Below, one piece after another: positions 1 through 7,513 of a stretch of 64,000 nt of DNA. The notes below the pieces were generated by a model. That model had not been told where the DNA came from. It saw nothing but the letters and a program-made list of their open reading frames with translations, and made no database searches. A program made the position numbers and the translations under genes. Location of the stretch: IMG/VR virus record IMGVR_UViG_3300047089_000307, positions 62,001-126,000 of that record; one strand, 5' to 3'. Numbering within the stretch: the stretch's first letter is position 1; the number at the start of each line of letters is the position of its first letter. The stretch comes from a virus.

Positions 1-1
1 T

Positions 2-3000
2 CACGCCCGCCATCGCCGCCCCGCCGTAGCGCGCGGAAGCGTAGTGGATAGCTGCGTATATTTGTGCCATCGGATTTTCTGATACCGTGCCTCCGCCAAA
101 ATTCACCAGCGGCGGGGTGTTAACATAGGGCCCTGCGTAAGCATGGAAGGTCCCAGGTATGAGTTGGAGGAGCCCAACGGACGGATGACCCGCCTGAGCG
201 TTACTGTCCGTGAGGTTCACGGCGTTCAAATTTCCGCCAGATTCTGTTTGAATCTGAGAAAGCCAGTTGGAAACCAGGGACAGCGGCAGGCCCATCGAGC
301 TCAGGACGGCGGAGATGTCGGCGGCGTAGTTGCCGGAGCCGGGCCCGAGGAACACCCCGCCGCCGGCCGCTGCCGCTGCTGCCGCTGCGGCCTGGGTGGC
401 CTTGATGGCCGCGTTCGCGAAGGCCACGGCCGAGTTCTGGCCGAACAGCGCCTCGGAGTTGCTGAACCCGGTGATGCCCTTGGTCACCTGGGTGTCCACG
501 AAGCCGGCCAGGCCGCCGGCCGCGTACCTGCGCGCGGTGACGCCGCCGAGCCACGGCGACTGGGTGGGCGTGGCGGTGAACCCGGGGATACGGCCGCGCA
601 GGTGGTCGACCAGGCCGGCGCTCACCATGTTCGCCGGCACGACGAGCTCGCCCTTGCTCAGGAACGCCGCCACGTCATCCGCGGTGGGCGTTGACCCCCG
701 GTTGATGAACAGCCCCTTGGCCGGGGTGAGCACGTGCCCGCCGCCAGGCCCCGAGGCGCCGCTGATCCGGCCGGTCGTGGTGTTCAGCGTCCGGGTGGCG
801 ACGCCGGTCCCGCTGATGGTGATGTTGCCCTTGCCCTGCATCTGGAGCACGATGTCGATCGCCTTGCTCAGCGGGATGTGCAGGATCTTGGAAATCATCG
901 CGGCGATTTCCCCGGTCGTGTCGTGGGCGGCGCGGCCGGCGTTGATGATGGACTGGACCAGCGCGTCCTGCTGCGGCTTGGCCTTGGCGGCGTCGCCGCC
1001 GGACTGGGCGAGGGCGGTGCCGTAATCGGTGGCTGCCTTCTGCACGCCGTCATAGGCCAGGATCGCGTTATTAATGTCGCCGATCAGCTCGTTGGCGAGG
1101 AACTGGCCCTGGGACTGCATCGCCCCGGTCAGCAGCGCCTCCTGCGTGGTCGCCTCGTCGGTGATCTTCTTCAGGTCCTTGGTGGCCGAGCCGGTGTTCT
1201 GGAGCCACTTGTTCAGTTCCTTGAACGCCGCCGGGCCGGTGTACCCGGCCGTCCGGGCGATCTTGGTCAGCTTGTCCAGCAGGGCCTGGTCGCCCTTGGC
1301 GTGCGCGAGCAGCGGGGTAATCGACTTCTTGACGCTCACGGTGAGCGCGTCGTTCTGGTTAGCGGCTGCGCCCAGCCACTTGGTCAGCTCCTTGAGGGAG
1401 ACCGGGCCGGTGTAGTTGGCTTCCTGCGCCAGCGCGACCAGCTGGGCGGTGGCCTCGGTGGACCCGCTGGCGTACCGCAGCAGCGGCGCGATGGCGTCCT
1501 TGACGGCCTGGCTGAACGCGGCGGTGCCGCCGATCGCGGTGCGCAGGGAGCCGAGCATCCGGTCGGTGTTGGTGACCTGCTGGGTGAACGCCTGGTTGAG
1601 GTCCAGGCTGGCCTGGGACAGCCCGTCCATCGAGGCGCCGGTCAGCGTGCCGGTTAGCGTCAGCTGGCCCAGCTTGTTCTTCAGCGTCTCGCCGCTGCCG
1701 CCGGCCTTGGCGAAATTCGCGTTCAGGTTGACGATGCCCAGCGCCACCGTGTCGAACGTCCCCTGGGTGCTGGTGACGTCGCCGATGAAGGTGTTCCATG
1801 CCTGGTTCAGCTTCTGGGTGGCCTGGTACTGGTCGGTCTCGGTGCGGCCCAGGACCTCCAGGTTGTTCTCCAGCGATCCGGTGACCCCCGTCATGGCCCG
1901 GATCGCGTTGATCGTCCCGTCGATCTCCGCGGTGTCGATGGCCCACGCCTGGCCCTGGTCCTTGGTGACCTGCGCGGTGGTGATGCCGGCGGCGTTCAGG
2001 ATGCCCAGGGCGGCGGCGGAGCTGCCGTAGGCCCGGATCAGCGGCTGAAGCCGGGACTGCTCGGTATCGCGCTGGCCCTGGAGGGTCGTCAGCGCCGCCT
2101 GGAGGTCCTTCACCTTGGCCGTCTGCTCGGCTATGGCGTCCCGGGCGCCCAGCACGGTCGGGACGTAGTTCTTCCCGGAGGCGACGTACTGGGTGGTCTG
2201 GCTGTTCACGGCGGCCTGGTCGATGGCGAGCTGCTTCTGGGCCGCGGACAGGTCCACGGCTGCGGCGGCTGCCGCGCGGGCGTTCGCCGCCAGGGACTGG
2301 GTGATGGGGGCGGCGTCCGCCAGGGCGACGATGTCAGAGGCGAGGTTCCTCGTGGCGCTGGAGCTGTGGTTCAGCCAGAGGACCAGGGCGGTCAGCCCGG
2401 CTATCGCCAGCCCGACCCAGGCCACGGGCGAGACCCGGGACAGCAGGGCGCCGGCCGCCGCGGCAATTCCCTCGGCGGCGGCCATCCGCTGGAACATCAC
2501 GGCCGCGAAGGCTGCCCGCGCCCCCGCGTTGACCAGGGCGCCGGTCAGCGGGACGAGGACCCTGGCGTACAGGGCCGTTCCCAGCGTGACCGCCAGGCCG
2601 ATGTAGATGAACGCCCCGTGGATGGCCAGGCCCCAGCGCAGCACCGGCTCGATCATCGCGGTGAAGTTCTCCAGCAGCCGGGTGACGACCACGCCGAAGG
2701 CCAGCAGCTTCTGGGCGTAGTCCGGCACCACGTTCAGGATGTTGCCGATGGCGCCGAACACGTTGCCGAAGGAGTTGCCGAGGCCGAGCAGGCTGTCGGA
2801 GGCGTTCTTGGTGAAGACGTCAAAGGCTTTGCCGTTTGACAGCGCCACGGTGATCCGGGCGGCCAGGTAGTCAACGACCGGCCCCGTCTTCGCCACGATC
2901 TTCTGGAAGTCATTGGTGCGGCTGCTCATGACCGTCAGGGCGTCGCCGAAGATCTGGTACACCTGGGGCCGGACGGCGTTGTGCAGCTTCTCCATGGTGC

Positions 3001-4180
3001 CGGTCAGCGGGAACATGGACTGGTTGGTGGCGTCTGCCGCGGTGTGCAGCGCCTGCATGCGGATGAAGATCTCCTTCGCCGCATCGGAGCCGGCGATGCC
3101 GAACGCGGTGGCTGCGATGGCAGCGCCGCCCCAGACGGCGATCAGCTCGACCAGGATGTCGGCGGCCAGGTGCATGACGGTGACGTGCGTGGCCCAGGCG
3201 GGCAGGATTCCCTGGAGCAGGCCGCCGAACAGGGTGACCTTCGCGCCCAGCACGGCGAAGATGCCGCCGAGCCAGCCTCCGGTGACGCCGAAGGCCCGCA
3301 TGCCGTTGTTTCCCTGGACGATCAGCGGCGGCACCTTGCCCAGGGCGATGCCGAGCAGGTTCTGGGCCACGGTGACCTGCGTCGTGGCCGCCGCTGCGCT
3401 GGCCGCCGCCGCCGCGGCCTTCTGGAAGGCGCCCTCCAGGCCGAGCAGCGCCGAGTTTGCGGCGGCCAGGCCCGCCACGTCCACGTTCATCCGGATGTCA
3501 TGCGCCTGCGCGGTCAGGGCATCGATCTCTGCCCTGACCTGCGTGATGGCCGCGGTGACGGCGGAGGTGTCCGCCAGGACCCGGGCCGTCACCGGATGAG
3601 ACTTCAGTACCCGCAGCTTTGCCTCGACGGCGTCGAGCTTGGTCAGCGTGGCCGCCAGCTGCACGTCATCGATCACGCCGCCGAGGTTGATGATCTTGTC
3701 GAAGCCATTCAGGGTCTTCTCCAGGTTCTTCGCCTGAAGCTCCAGGGCCGCGATCTGGGCGATGGCCTGCTTGGTGTCCGCGTCGATCTGCAAGTGCGAG
3801 GACTTCTGCACCAGGGCGGCCAGCTTCGCCCGGAGGGCGGCGACCTGCGCGTCAATCCTGGTGGTGTCCGCGCTCAGCGTGAGGCCGGTGACCGTCTTGG
3901 CCAGGGCGAGCAGCCTGGCCTGCAACCCGCTGATGACGGCCTGGGCCTGCTTGTCGTCAGCCCCGATGGGGATCGTGACGAGCTGCCTGGACAGCGCGTC
4001 CATCCGGGTTTTCATGTTCGCGACCGAGGCCGCCAGCCCGCCGGAGTCCGCGGTGAACTTGACGCTGACCTCAGGCTTGATCCCGGCCAGCGCCGCCTTG
4101 ATCTGAGCGTCCAGCTTCACGCGGAAGCCGGTGGCATCGGGGCCCACCGTTACGAAGGCATCCCCTAGCTGGCGGGCCAT
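2..4180 (-). CDS. Tape measure protein with C-terminal lytic transglycosylase domain (3' end outside window)
   Basis: The frame is open on the minus strand from ATG at 4180 to the left edge, giving 1393 visible residues. The N-terminal part is Ala-rich and helical with repeated VKFTADSGG-like and ITQVRAEIDA-like segments, as expected of the ruler protein that spans the tail tube. Near residue 1313 is a soluble lytic transglycosylase (SLT/goose-lysozyme) signature: QTESGGN with the presumed catalytic Glu, then G-H-P-S-V-G-L-L-Q-L-I-P-G-T-F and Y-A-A-I-H-Y-A-S-A-R-Y-G. Such domains open peptidoglycan locally during DNA injection. It is the last gene of the leftward tail operon and starts 1 base after the preceding stop. 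The full length is unknown. Confidence 0.95.
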   Translation of the reverse strand, partial: MARQLGDAFVTVGPDATGFRVKLDAQIKAALAGIKPEVSVKFTADSGGLAASVANMKTRMDALSRQLVTIPIGADDKQAQAVISGLQARLLALAKTVTGLTLSADTTRIDAQVAALRAKLAALVQKSSHLQIDADTKQAIAQIAALELQAKNLEKTLNGFDKIINLGGVIDDVQLAATLTKLDAVEAKLRVLKSHPVTARVLADTSAVTAAITQVRAEIDALTAQAHDIRMNVDVAGLAAANSALLGLEGAFQKAAAAAASAAAATTQVTVAQNLLGIALGKVPPLIVQGNNGMRAFGVTGGWLGGIFAVLGAKVTLFGGLLQGILPAWATHVTVMHLAADILVELIAVWGGAAIAATAFGIAGSDAAKEIFIRMQALHTAADATNQSMFPLTGTMEKLHNAVRPQVYQIFGDALTVMSSRTNDFQKIVAKTGPVVDYLAARITVALSNGKAFDVFTKNASDSLLGLGNSFGNVFGAIGNILNVVPDYAQKLLAFGVVVTRLLENFTAMIEPVLRWGLAIHGAFIYIGLAVTLGTALYARVLVPLTGALVNAGARAAFAAVMFQRMAAAEGIAAAAGALLSRVSPVAWVGLAIAGLTALVLWLNHSSSATRNLASDIVALADAAPITQSLAANARAAAAAAVDLSAAQKQLAIDQAAVNSQTTQYVASGKNYVPTVLGARDAIAEQTAKVKDLQAALTTLQGQRDTEQSRLQPLIRAYGSSAAALGILNAAGITTAQVTKDQGQAWAIDTAEIDGTINAIRAMTGVTGSLENNLEVLGRTETDQYQATQKLNQAWNTFIGDVTSTQGTFDTVALGIVNLNANFAKAGGSGETLKNKLGQLTLTGTLTGASMDGLSQASLDLNQAFTQQVTNTDRMLGSLRTAIGGTAAFSQAVKDAIAPLLRYASGSTEATAQLVALAQEANYTGPVSLKELTKWLGAAANQNDALTVSVKKSITPLLAHAKGDQALLDKLTKIARTAGYTGPAAFKELNKWLQNTGSATKDLKKITDEATTQEALLTGAMQSQGQFLANELIGDINNAILAYDGVQKAATDYGTALAQSGGDAAKAKPQQDALVQSIINAGRAAHDTTGEIAAMISKILHIPLSKAIDIVLQMQGKGNITISGTGVATRTLNTTTGRISGASGPGGGHVLTPAKGLFINRGSTPTADDVAAFLSKGELVVPANMVSAGLVDHLRGRIPGFTATPTQSPWLGGVTARRYAAGGLAGFVDTQVTKGITGFSNSEALFGQNSAVAFANAAIKATQAAAAAAAAAGGGVFLGPGSGNYAADISAVLSSMGLPLSLVSNWLSQIQTESGGNLNAVNLTDSNAQAGHPSVGLLQLIPGTFHAYAGPYVNTPPLVNFGGGTVSENPMAQIYAAIHYASARYGGAAMAGV

Positions 4181-4181
4181 G

Positions 4182-4529
4182 TCAGAAAGTCCCCTCCAGC
4201 GACCACAGGCCGGTGGTCAGGAAAGGCTCCTTCACCCGGTCAACCCGGGGGTCCTCCAGGAAGAAGGCGGGGTCGCCGGGGGCGTTGGCGCTGGCCCAGA
4301 AGAAGCCGGCGGACGTGTGCCCGCGGGCCGTGTGGATGGCCGCCTTGGTGAACCCGGGCGGGCGGGCGTTGCTGCGCGAGCTCCAGGCCGGCGTGGCGCG
4401 CACGGGCACGACGGCGCGGGCGACGATCGCGGCCTGGCCGGCCAGGTCCTGGATGAACAGGCCGACCGGGCCGTCTTCGTCGTTCACGTACGCGTGGATG
4501 GCGGCATCATCAAGACGGACGTCGCTCAC
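4182..4529 (-). CDS. HK97-gp10-like minor tail / tail completion protein
   Basis: 115 aa if started at GTG 4529, whose GTGA overlaps the stop of the frameshifted chaperone product. An upstream GTG at 4541 would add four residues. It has a helix with RAVVPVRATPAW, a Ser/Arg/Asn loop, and a C-terminal P-F-L-T-T-G-L motif. This pattern resembles the gp10-like fold used by tail-completion or head-tail joining proteins. It sits between chaperone and tape measure genes, where siphophages carry a small tail protein. The family assignment is by motif and context only. Confidence 0.7.
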   Translation of the reverse strand: MSDVRLDDAAIHAYVNDEDGPVGLFIQDLAGQAAIVARAVVPVRATPAWSSRSNARPPGFTKAAIHTARGHTSAGFFWASANAPGDPAFFLEDPRVDRVKEPFLTTGLWSLEGTF

Positions 4530-4867
4530 TGCTTCATCCACTCCCCCGGGATCTCCTCGTCCCGGCTCCCCAGCGGGGCCGCAACGGGGGCGTCGGGATC
4601 ATCGAAGGCCATGCCCTGGGCTTCCTGCCAGGCGCGCAGCGCGGCCAGCGCGCTAGCCTCCGGGCTGACTCGCATGCCGATGTCCTCCTCGAACTTCTCC
4701 AGCGCCGCCGCGTCCATCCCCGCCGCGAGAGTGACGAAGGCGACGTTGAGCAGCTGGCGCGGGGTCAGCGCCTCGATCCCCTTCCCCGTGCCGTTCTTGA
4801 GGAGCTCCCCGTCGAGGCGCGCCGCGTTCGCCGCTGACCAGGCGAGGAGCCAGCGGGCGGCGGCGTA
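4526..4867 (-). CDS. Tail assembly chaperone, -1 frameshift extension (G-T type second domain)
   Basis: This frame has no start of its own at its conserved 5' end, but reads Y-A-A-A-R-W-L-L-A-W-S-A-A-N from 4867 down to the stop at 4526, about 113 residues. It is the downstream part of the chaperone and can be reached only by a -1 shift out of the 4765-5466 frame. The likely slip is Pro-tRNA on C-CCT at 4867-4870, after which TAC is read. No canonical X-XXY-YYZ heptamer is present, so the exact site is inferred. The fusion would be about 313 aa and would assist tape-measure assembly, as lambda gpG-GT does. Confidence 0.8.
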   Translation of the reverse strand, partial: YAAARWLLAWSAANAARLDGELLKNGTGKGIEALTPRQLLNVAFVTLAAGMDAAALEKFEEDIGMRVSPEASALAALRAWQEAQGMAFDDPDAPVAAPLGSRDEEIPGEWMKQ

Positions 4868-5466
4868 GGGCGGCCGGATACCAGCTCCAGGACCTTGGCC
4901 ACGACGTCGAGCAGGGCCTCCGCGTCGGCCTTGGTGATCATGGCGTGCTCTTCGAAGGCGTTCCAGTCACCGCGGACGTAGGACGCGCAGGACCGGTCGT
5001 TGCCGGCCTCGCAGTCCGCGCACTCCCCGCAGCCAGGCTCGCCCGCGTAGATGCAGTCCCGCAGCAGCGAGTACATGGCCGACATTGCCCGCGGGTCGCT
5101 GGTGTCCACGTCGGCGGCCGAGGAGAACTTCAGCAGCGGCATGAGCCCGATCCGGTCCGCGATCCGGAACGACTTGCCGAGCAGCTCGACCTGGTCACCC
5201 GCGTCGGCGACGACGCCGGCCTTGACCTCGTCCTGGCTGGCGTCCCGGTTCGCCTGCCGGGCCGCCGTGCCCTGGATGACGGCCAGGTCGCGGTCCGTCT
5301 TCGCCGGGATGTCCGGGCCGGTGCCGTCCTCGTCACGGTCGTCCGGCTCATACCGGGGGATGACCTCCCGGGTCGCCCTGGCCCTGGCCGCGGCGCGCGG
5401 CGGCGGGAGGGGGGCAGCCGGGGCGTCGTCCCAGTCGATCGTGTAGTCAGCCTCTGCGTCCGGCAT
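4765..5466 (-). CDS. Tail assembly chaperone (zero-frame product)
   Basis: 233 aa. An acidic, Pro/Arg-rich N-terminus leads to a conserved core with G-K-S-F-R-I-A-D-R-I-G-L, L-L-K-F-S-S-A-A-D-V-D, M-Y-S-L-L-R-D-C-I and A-D-A-E-A-L-L-D-V-V, the usual signature of actinophage tail assembly chaperones. After about residue 200 the zero frame becomes low-complexity Arg/Ser, which suggests that this tail is what happens when no frameshift occurs. It contains an unusual C-x2-C-x2-C insert (residues 148-156, around GCGECADC). The gene precedes the tape measure gene, as in other siphophages. Confidence 0.88.
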   Translation of the reverse strand: MPDAEADYTIDWDDAPAAPLPPPRAAARARATREVIPRYEPDDRDEDGTGPDIPAKTDRDLAVIQGTAARQANRDASQDEVKAGVVADAGDQVELLGKSFRIADRIGLMPLLKFSSAADVDTSDPRAMSAMYSLLRDCIYAGEPGCGECADCEAGNDRSCASYVRGDWNAFEEHAMITKADAEALLDVVAKVLELVSGRPTPPPAGSSPGQRRTRRASTGSSSRTARGRGSRR

Positions 5467-5469
5467 CGC

Positions 5470-5805
5470 TCACGCCTCCCCGAGCTGCGCGGTCAGGCGG
5501 GCGATCTGCTCGCGGGCCCAGGTCTCGCCGTCACGCGTCTCGTTCTCGGTCGCCGCCAGGACCCGGTCCTCCAGGTCCGGCGCGTCGTTGCCCTGGTGGT
5601 GGCGCATTGCGTTCACGATCGTGCCGACCAGGTTGTAGCGCTTGGTCCGGTGCGTGAACAGGGTCATGTAGAGCAGGCGGCGCGTCTCGTCCAGGTCCTC
5701 GGCATTCGAGGGCCGGGCGGAGCGGGTGCCGTCCTGGGCGACGTCCTGGTCGCGTGCCGTGAGGTTGTCCTGCATTTCCCGGACTGCCTCGTCTTCCGTA
5801 GCCAT
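5470..5805 (-). CDS. Small helical tail-module protein of unknown function
   Basis: 111 aa, acidic at the N-terminus, then mostly helical with LYMTLFTHRTKRY and a polar C-terminus. It lies between the major tail protein and the chaperone and is separated from the chaperone start by 3 bases, so it is surely co-transcribed with it. Its position would suit a second chaperone-like or tail-terminator role, but no diagnostic motif is visible. Confidence 0.75.
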   Translation of the reverse strand: MATEDEAVREMQDNLTARDQDVAQDGTRSARPSNAEDLDETRRLLYMTLFTHRTKRYNLVGTIVNAMRHHQGNDAPDLEDRVLAATENETRDGETWAREQIARLTAQLGEA

Positions 5806-5873
5806 TCGTTCCGTCCCGTATCAGGTAGAAGGGCGCATACTCTTGAAGACCGGGTTGTGGTGACCCTGGGCGG

Positions 5874-5913
5874 AAGGCGCGCGTGCGGCAGGGTGACCTC
5901 GCACGCGCGCCTT
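5874..5913 (-). terminator. Strong hairpin downstream of the major tail protein gene
   Basis: A 14-bp perfect GC stem (AAGGCGCGCGTGCG paired with its complement) around a 12-base loop lies in the 123-bp gap after the major tail protein stop. There is no U-tract. I infer an attenuator or mRNA-stabilising end that lets the tail tube gene be expressed above the chaperone genes downstream. Confidence 0.6.
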
Positions 5914-5928
5914 TCCCGTGCCCGGGGA

Positions 5929-6363
5929 TTAGGTGCCGGCGATGCCCGTGGTCGGGTACCGGGAGATCCTGGTCGCGGCATTCCAGGTGGACTTCAGCGA
6001 CACGGCCGCGGTCACGCCGCCGGCGAGAGAGTAGTCCGGGAGGATCTGGCCGAAGAAATACTGGCCAGGGGCCGCGCCCTGCACGCCCAGCGTGCTCGGG
6101 TACAGGTAGAAGTTGCGCGGCAGGCCGTCCGTGGCGGCAACGTACGTCTGCGCCGTGGCCGTGTCATAGAAACCGCTGAAGTCGCCGGAGGCGTCAGGCA
6201 GGCCAGCCACCCAGATCAGGTTCTGGTCGCCCATGGTGGTGACGTCGACCTTGTTGACGACGAAGTTGATCGACCAGTCCGACAGGAAGGCCATCGGGGC
6301 GGCCAGGTCGGCCGGGTTCACGCCGATGTAGGCGATCCCGTTGCGACCATGGATACGACTCAC
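5929..6363 (-). CDS. Major tail protein (tail tube), small form
   Basis: 144 aa from GTG 6363, with GAGGAG nine bases upstream. It begins MSRIHGRNGIAYIG and has the D-W-S-I-N-F beta motif and D-F-S-G-F-Y-D-T-A segment seen in small tail-tube proteins of actinophages, with an Ala/Gly-rich C-terminus. It is the first gene of the leftward tail operon. A 37-residue paralogous copy of its N-terminus is fused to another protein at 46560. Tube identity is inferred from position before the chaperone and from size. Confidence 0.75.
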   Translation of the reverse strand: MSRIHGRNGIAYIGVNPADLAAPMAFLSDWSINFVVNKVDVTTMGDQNLIWVAGLPDASGDFSGFYDTATAQTYVAATDGLPRNFYLYPSTLGVQGAAPGQYFFGQILPDYSLAGGVTAAVSLKSTWNAATRISRYPTTGIAGT

Positions 6364-6456
6364 AGTAGCTGACTCCTCACGAACTGTGTGGGGAGCCGGC
6401 TCCGGGCATGGCCGCGGCTTTATGCTGGCAGCAGCGTATACCAGCTAGTTTGGTAA

Positions 6457-6753
6457 GTGTCGCATGAGGAGCGATGGCTCCCTGTTCCGGGATACCAGGG
6501 CTGGTACGAGGTCAGCGACCTGGGGAACGTCTACGCGATGGCGCGGCCTTTCACGCGCGGTGGCTTGCTGAGGGCGCAGCTGAATTCCGCGGGATACCGC
6601 ACCGTGCGGCTGAGCAAGTACGGCCGCGTCCGGACGGTTACCGTAGGGCGGCTGGTGCTGGCGGCATTCCGCGGGCCAGGAGGGGAAATGCGCGCCCGGC
6701 ACGGCCCGGGGGGCAGGCAGGATGACTCGCTGGGGAACCTGGAATGGGGATAA
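6457..6753 (+). CDS. NUMOD4/HNH homing-endonuclease-like protein, catalytic part degenerate
   Basis: 98 aa from GTG 6457. Residues 5-20 match NUMOD4 (W-L-P-V-P-G-Y-Q-G-W-Y-E-V-S-D-L-G), followed by GYRTVRLSK and an HNH_3-like tail ending N-L-E-W-G. In active members the R-L-V strand starts with His and is followed by N-H-x-D-G-N; here the first His is Gly, and N-H-x-D-G is replaced by R-H-G-P-G. The protein also stops right after NLEWG. I read this as a decaying or non-cleaving homing endonuclease placed between two divergent phage modules. Confidence 0.75.
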   Translation: MSHEERWLPVPGYQGWYEVSDLGNVYAMARPFTRGGLLRAQLNSAGYRTVRLSKYGRVRTVTVGRLVLAAFRGPGGEMRARHGPGGRQDDSLGNLEWG

Positions 6754-6956
6754 GACCGGGTGATACGCTAATCCGCATGAGAGAGCAGCCTGCAAGCGGT
6801 TACCGGCGAGCGCTGTCCTGGCACTGCGACCCGCCGCCACGGGGCACGCCCTTCGTGGTGGTCGCCGAGGGCTGGACGATCGCCGGCGGCATGGAGATCC
6901 GGGACATTCATGCGATTGAGGCCCTGTACCCAGAGGAACCGGACGAAGGACAATAA
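6744..6956 (+). CDS. Hypothetical small protein
   Basis: 70 aa from ATG 6744, or 59 aa from the in-frame ATG 6777; neither has a clear ribosome site. It overlaps the end of the HNH-like gene by 10 bases. The sequence has a short beta-rich stretch (T-P-F-V-V-V-A-E-G-W-T-I-A-G-G) and an acidic C-terminus. The stop directly precedes a bidirectional terminator. Function unknown. Confidence 0.5.
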   Translation: MGIRPGDTLIRMREQPASGYRRALSWHCDPPPRGTPFVVVAEGWTIAGGMEIRDIHAIEALYPEEPDEGQ

Positions 6957-6992
6957 AAAAGGCCCCGCCTCGTGAAGAGGCGGGGCCTTTTT
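6955..6992. terminator. Bidirectional intrinsic terminator
   Basis: An A6 run, an 11-bp stem (GGCCCCGCCTC and its complement) with a 5-base loop, then T5. It separates a rightward gene ending at 6956 from a leftward operon ending at 7005, and the A and T runs let it act in both directions. Confidence 0.92.
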
Positions 6993-7004
6993 ACTTTCCT
7001 TTCC

Positions 7005-7217
7005 TCAGGAGGCTGCCTTGCCCGCCGCTTCCTGCGCTTCCGGCGGGATCGCCAGGCTGTAGCAACTGGCGAAGTAGAACGTCACGGGACCGCTGAGCGG
7101 CCGGTGCAGCTCGATCGTCGGCGGCGGGACAAGCCCGTCAGGGTGCTGGACGTTCAGCCACGCCTTGCCGTCCTGCGTAACGTACGTCGTTACCGGCTGG
7201 CTCACGGGGCTCACCAT
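7005..7217 (-). CDS. Hypothetical small protein
   Basis: 70 aa. Its ATG at 7217 overlaps the stop of the RHIM-motif gene. Short beta segments (V-T-T-Y-V-T-Q-D-G-K-A-W-L-N-V) are followed by a Pro-rich stretch and an aromatic segment (Y-F-A-S-C-Y). It is the last gene before the terminator. No family recognised. Confidence 0.6.
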   Translation of the reverse strand: MVSPVSQPVTTYVTQDGKAWLNVQHPDGLVPPPTIELHRPLSGPVTFYFASCYSLAIPPEAQEAAGKAAS

Positions 7218-7513
7218 GAATTAACCTGAGTGTTGCCGTTGCCGAACTGGACACCGCGCGCCCCGGTACCGGCGTCCGCCTCCGGCGCCTTAGCGCACCT
7301 CGTAACGGAGATGGCCCCGTCCGCGCTGACAGTGATCGTTTGATCACTGCCCAGGTGCGCGCCGCCCGCGTTCACGGTAATTTTCTTGCCGCCGGCCATG
7401 GTGACCGTGACCGACTGCGGGACTTCCGCTTCCGGGCCGACCGTGAAAACCCTGGCGTCTCCTCCCGTGGTGATAGTGACGCTCTCGATCCGGGCGTCCT
7501 GCTGGCCAGTCAT
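7211..7513 (-). CDS. Phage protein with C-terminal RHIM-like (bacterial amyloid signalling) motif
   Basis: 100 aa from ATG 7513 (ATGA overlap with the SPFH gene). Most of it is beta-rich (S-V-T-I-T-T-G-G, K-K-I-T-V-N-A-G-G). The last residues read G-V-Q-F-G-N-G-N-T-Q-V-N. The V-Q-F-G core followed by G-N-x-x-Q matches the RHIM-like bacterial amyloid signalling motifs found at the ends of actinobacterial effector and NLR-type defence proteins. I infer a decoy or adaptor that could engage such host proteins. The motif is seen directly; the role is hypothetical. Confidence 0.7.
   Translation of the reverse strand: MTGQQDARIESVTITTGGDARVFTVGPEAEVPQSVTVTMAGGKKITVNAGGAHLGSDQTITVSADGAISVTRCAKAPEADAGTGARGVQFGNGNTQVNSW

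Noticed and set aside
143-4168. Several long rightward frames (for example 734-1657 and 2981-4168) over the first 4 kb
   Set aside because: They are antisense to a single continuous leftward tape-measure frame that has recognisable domains; their residues are Gly/Arg/Val-rich with no motif.
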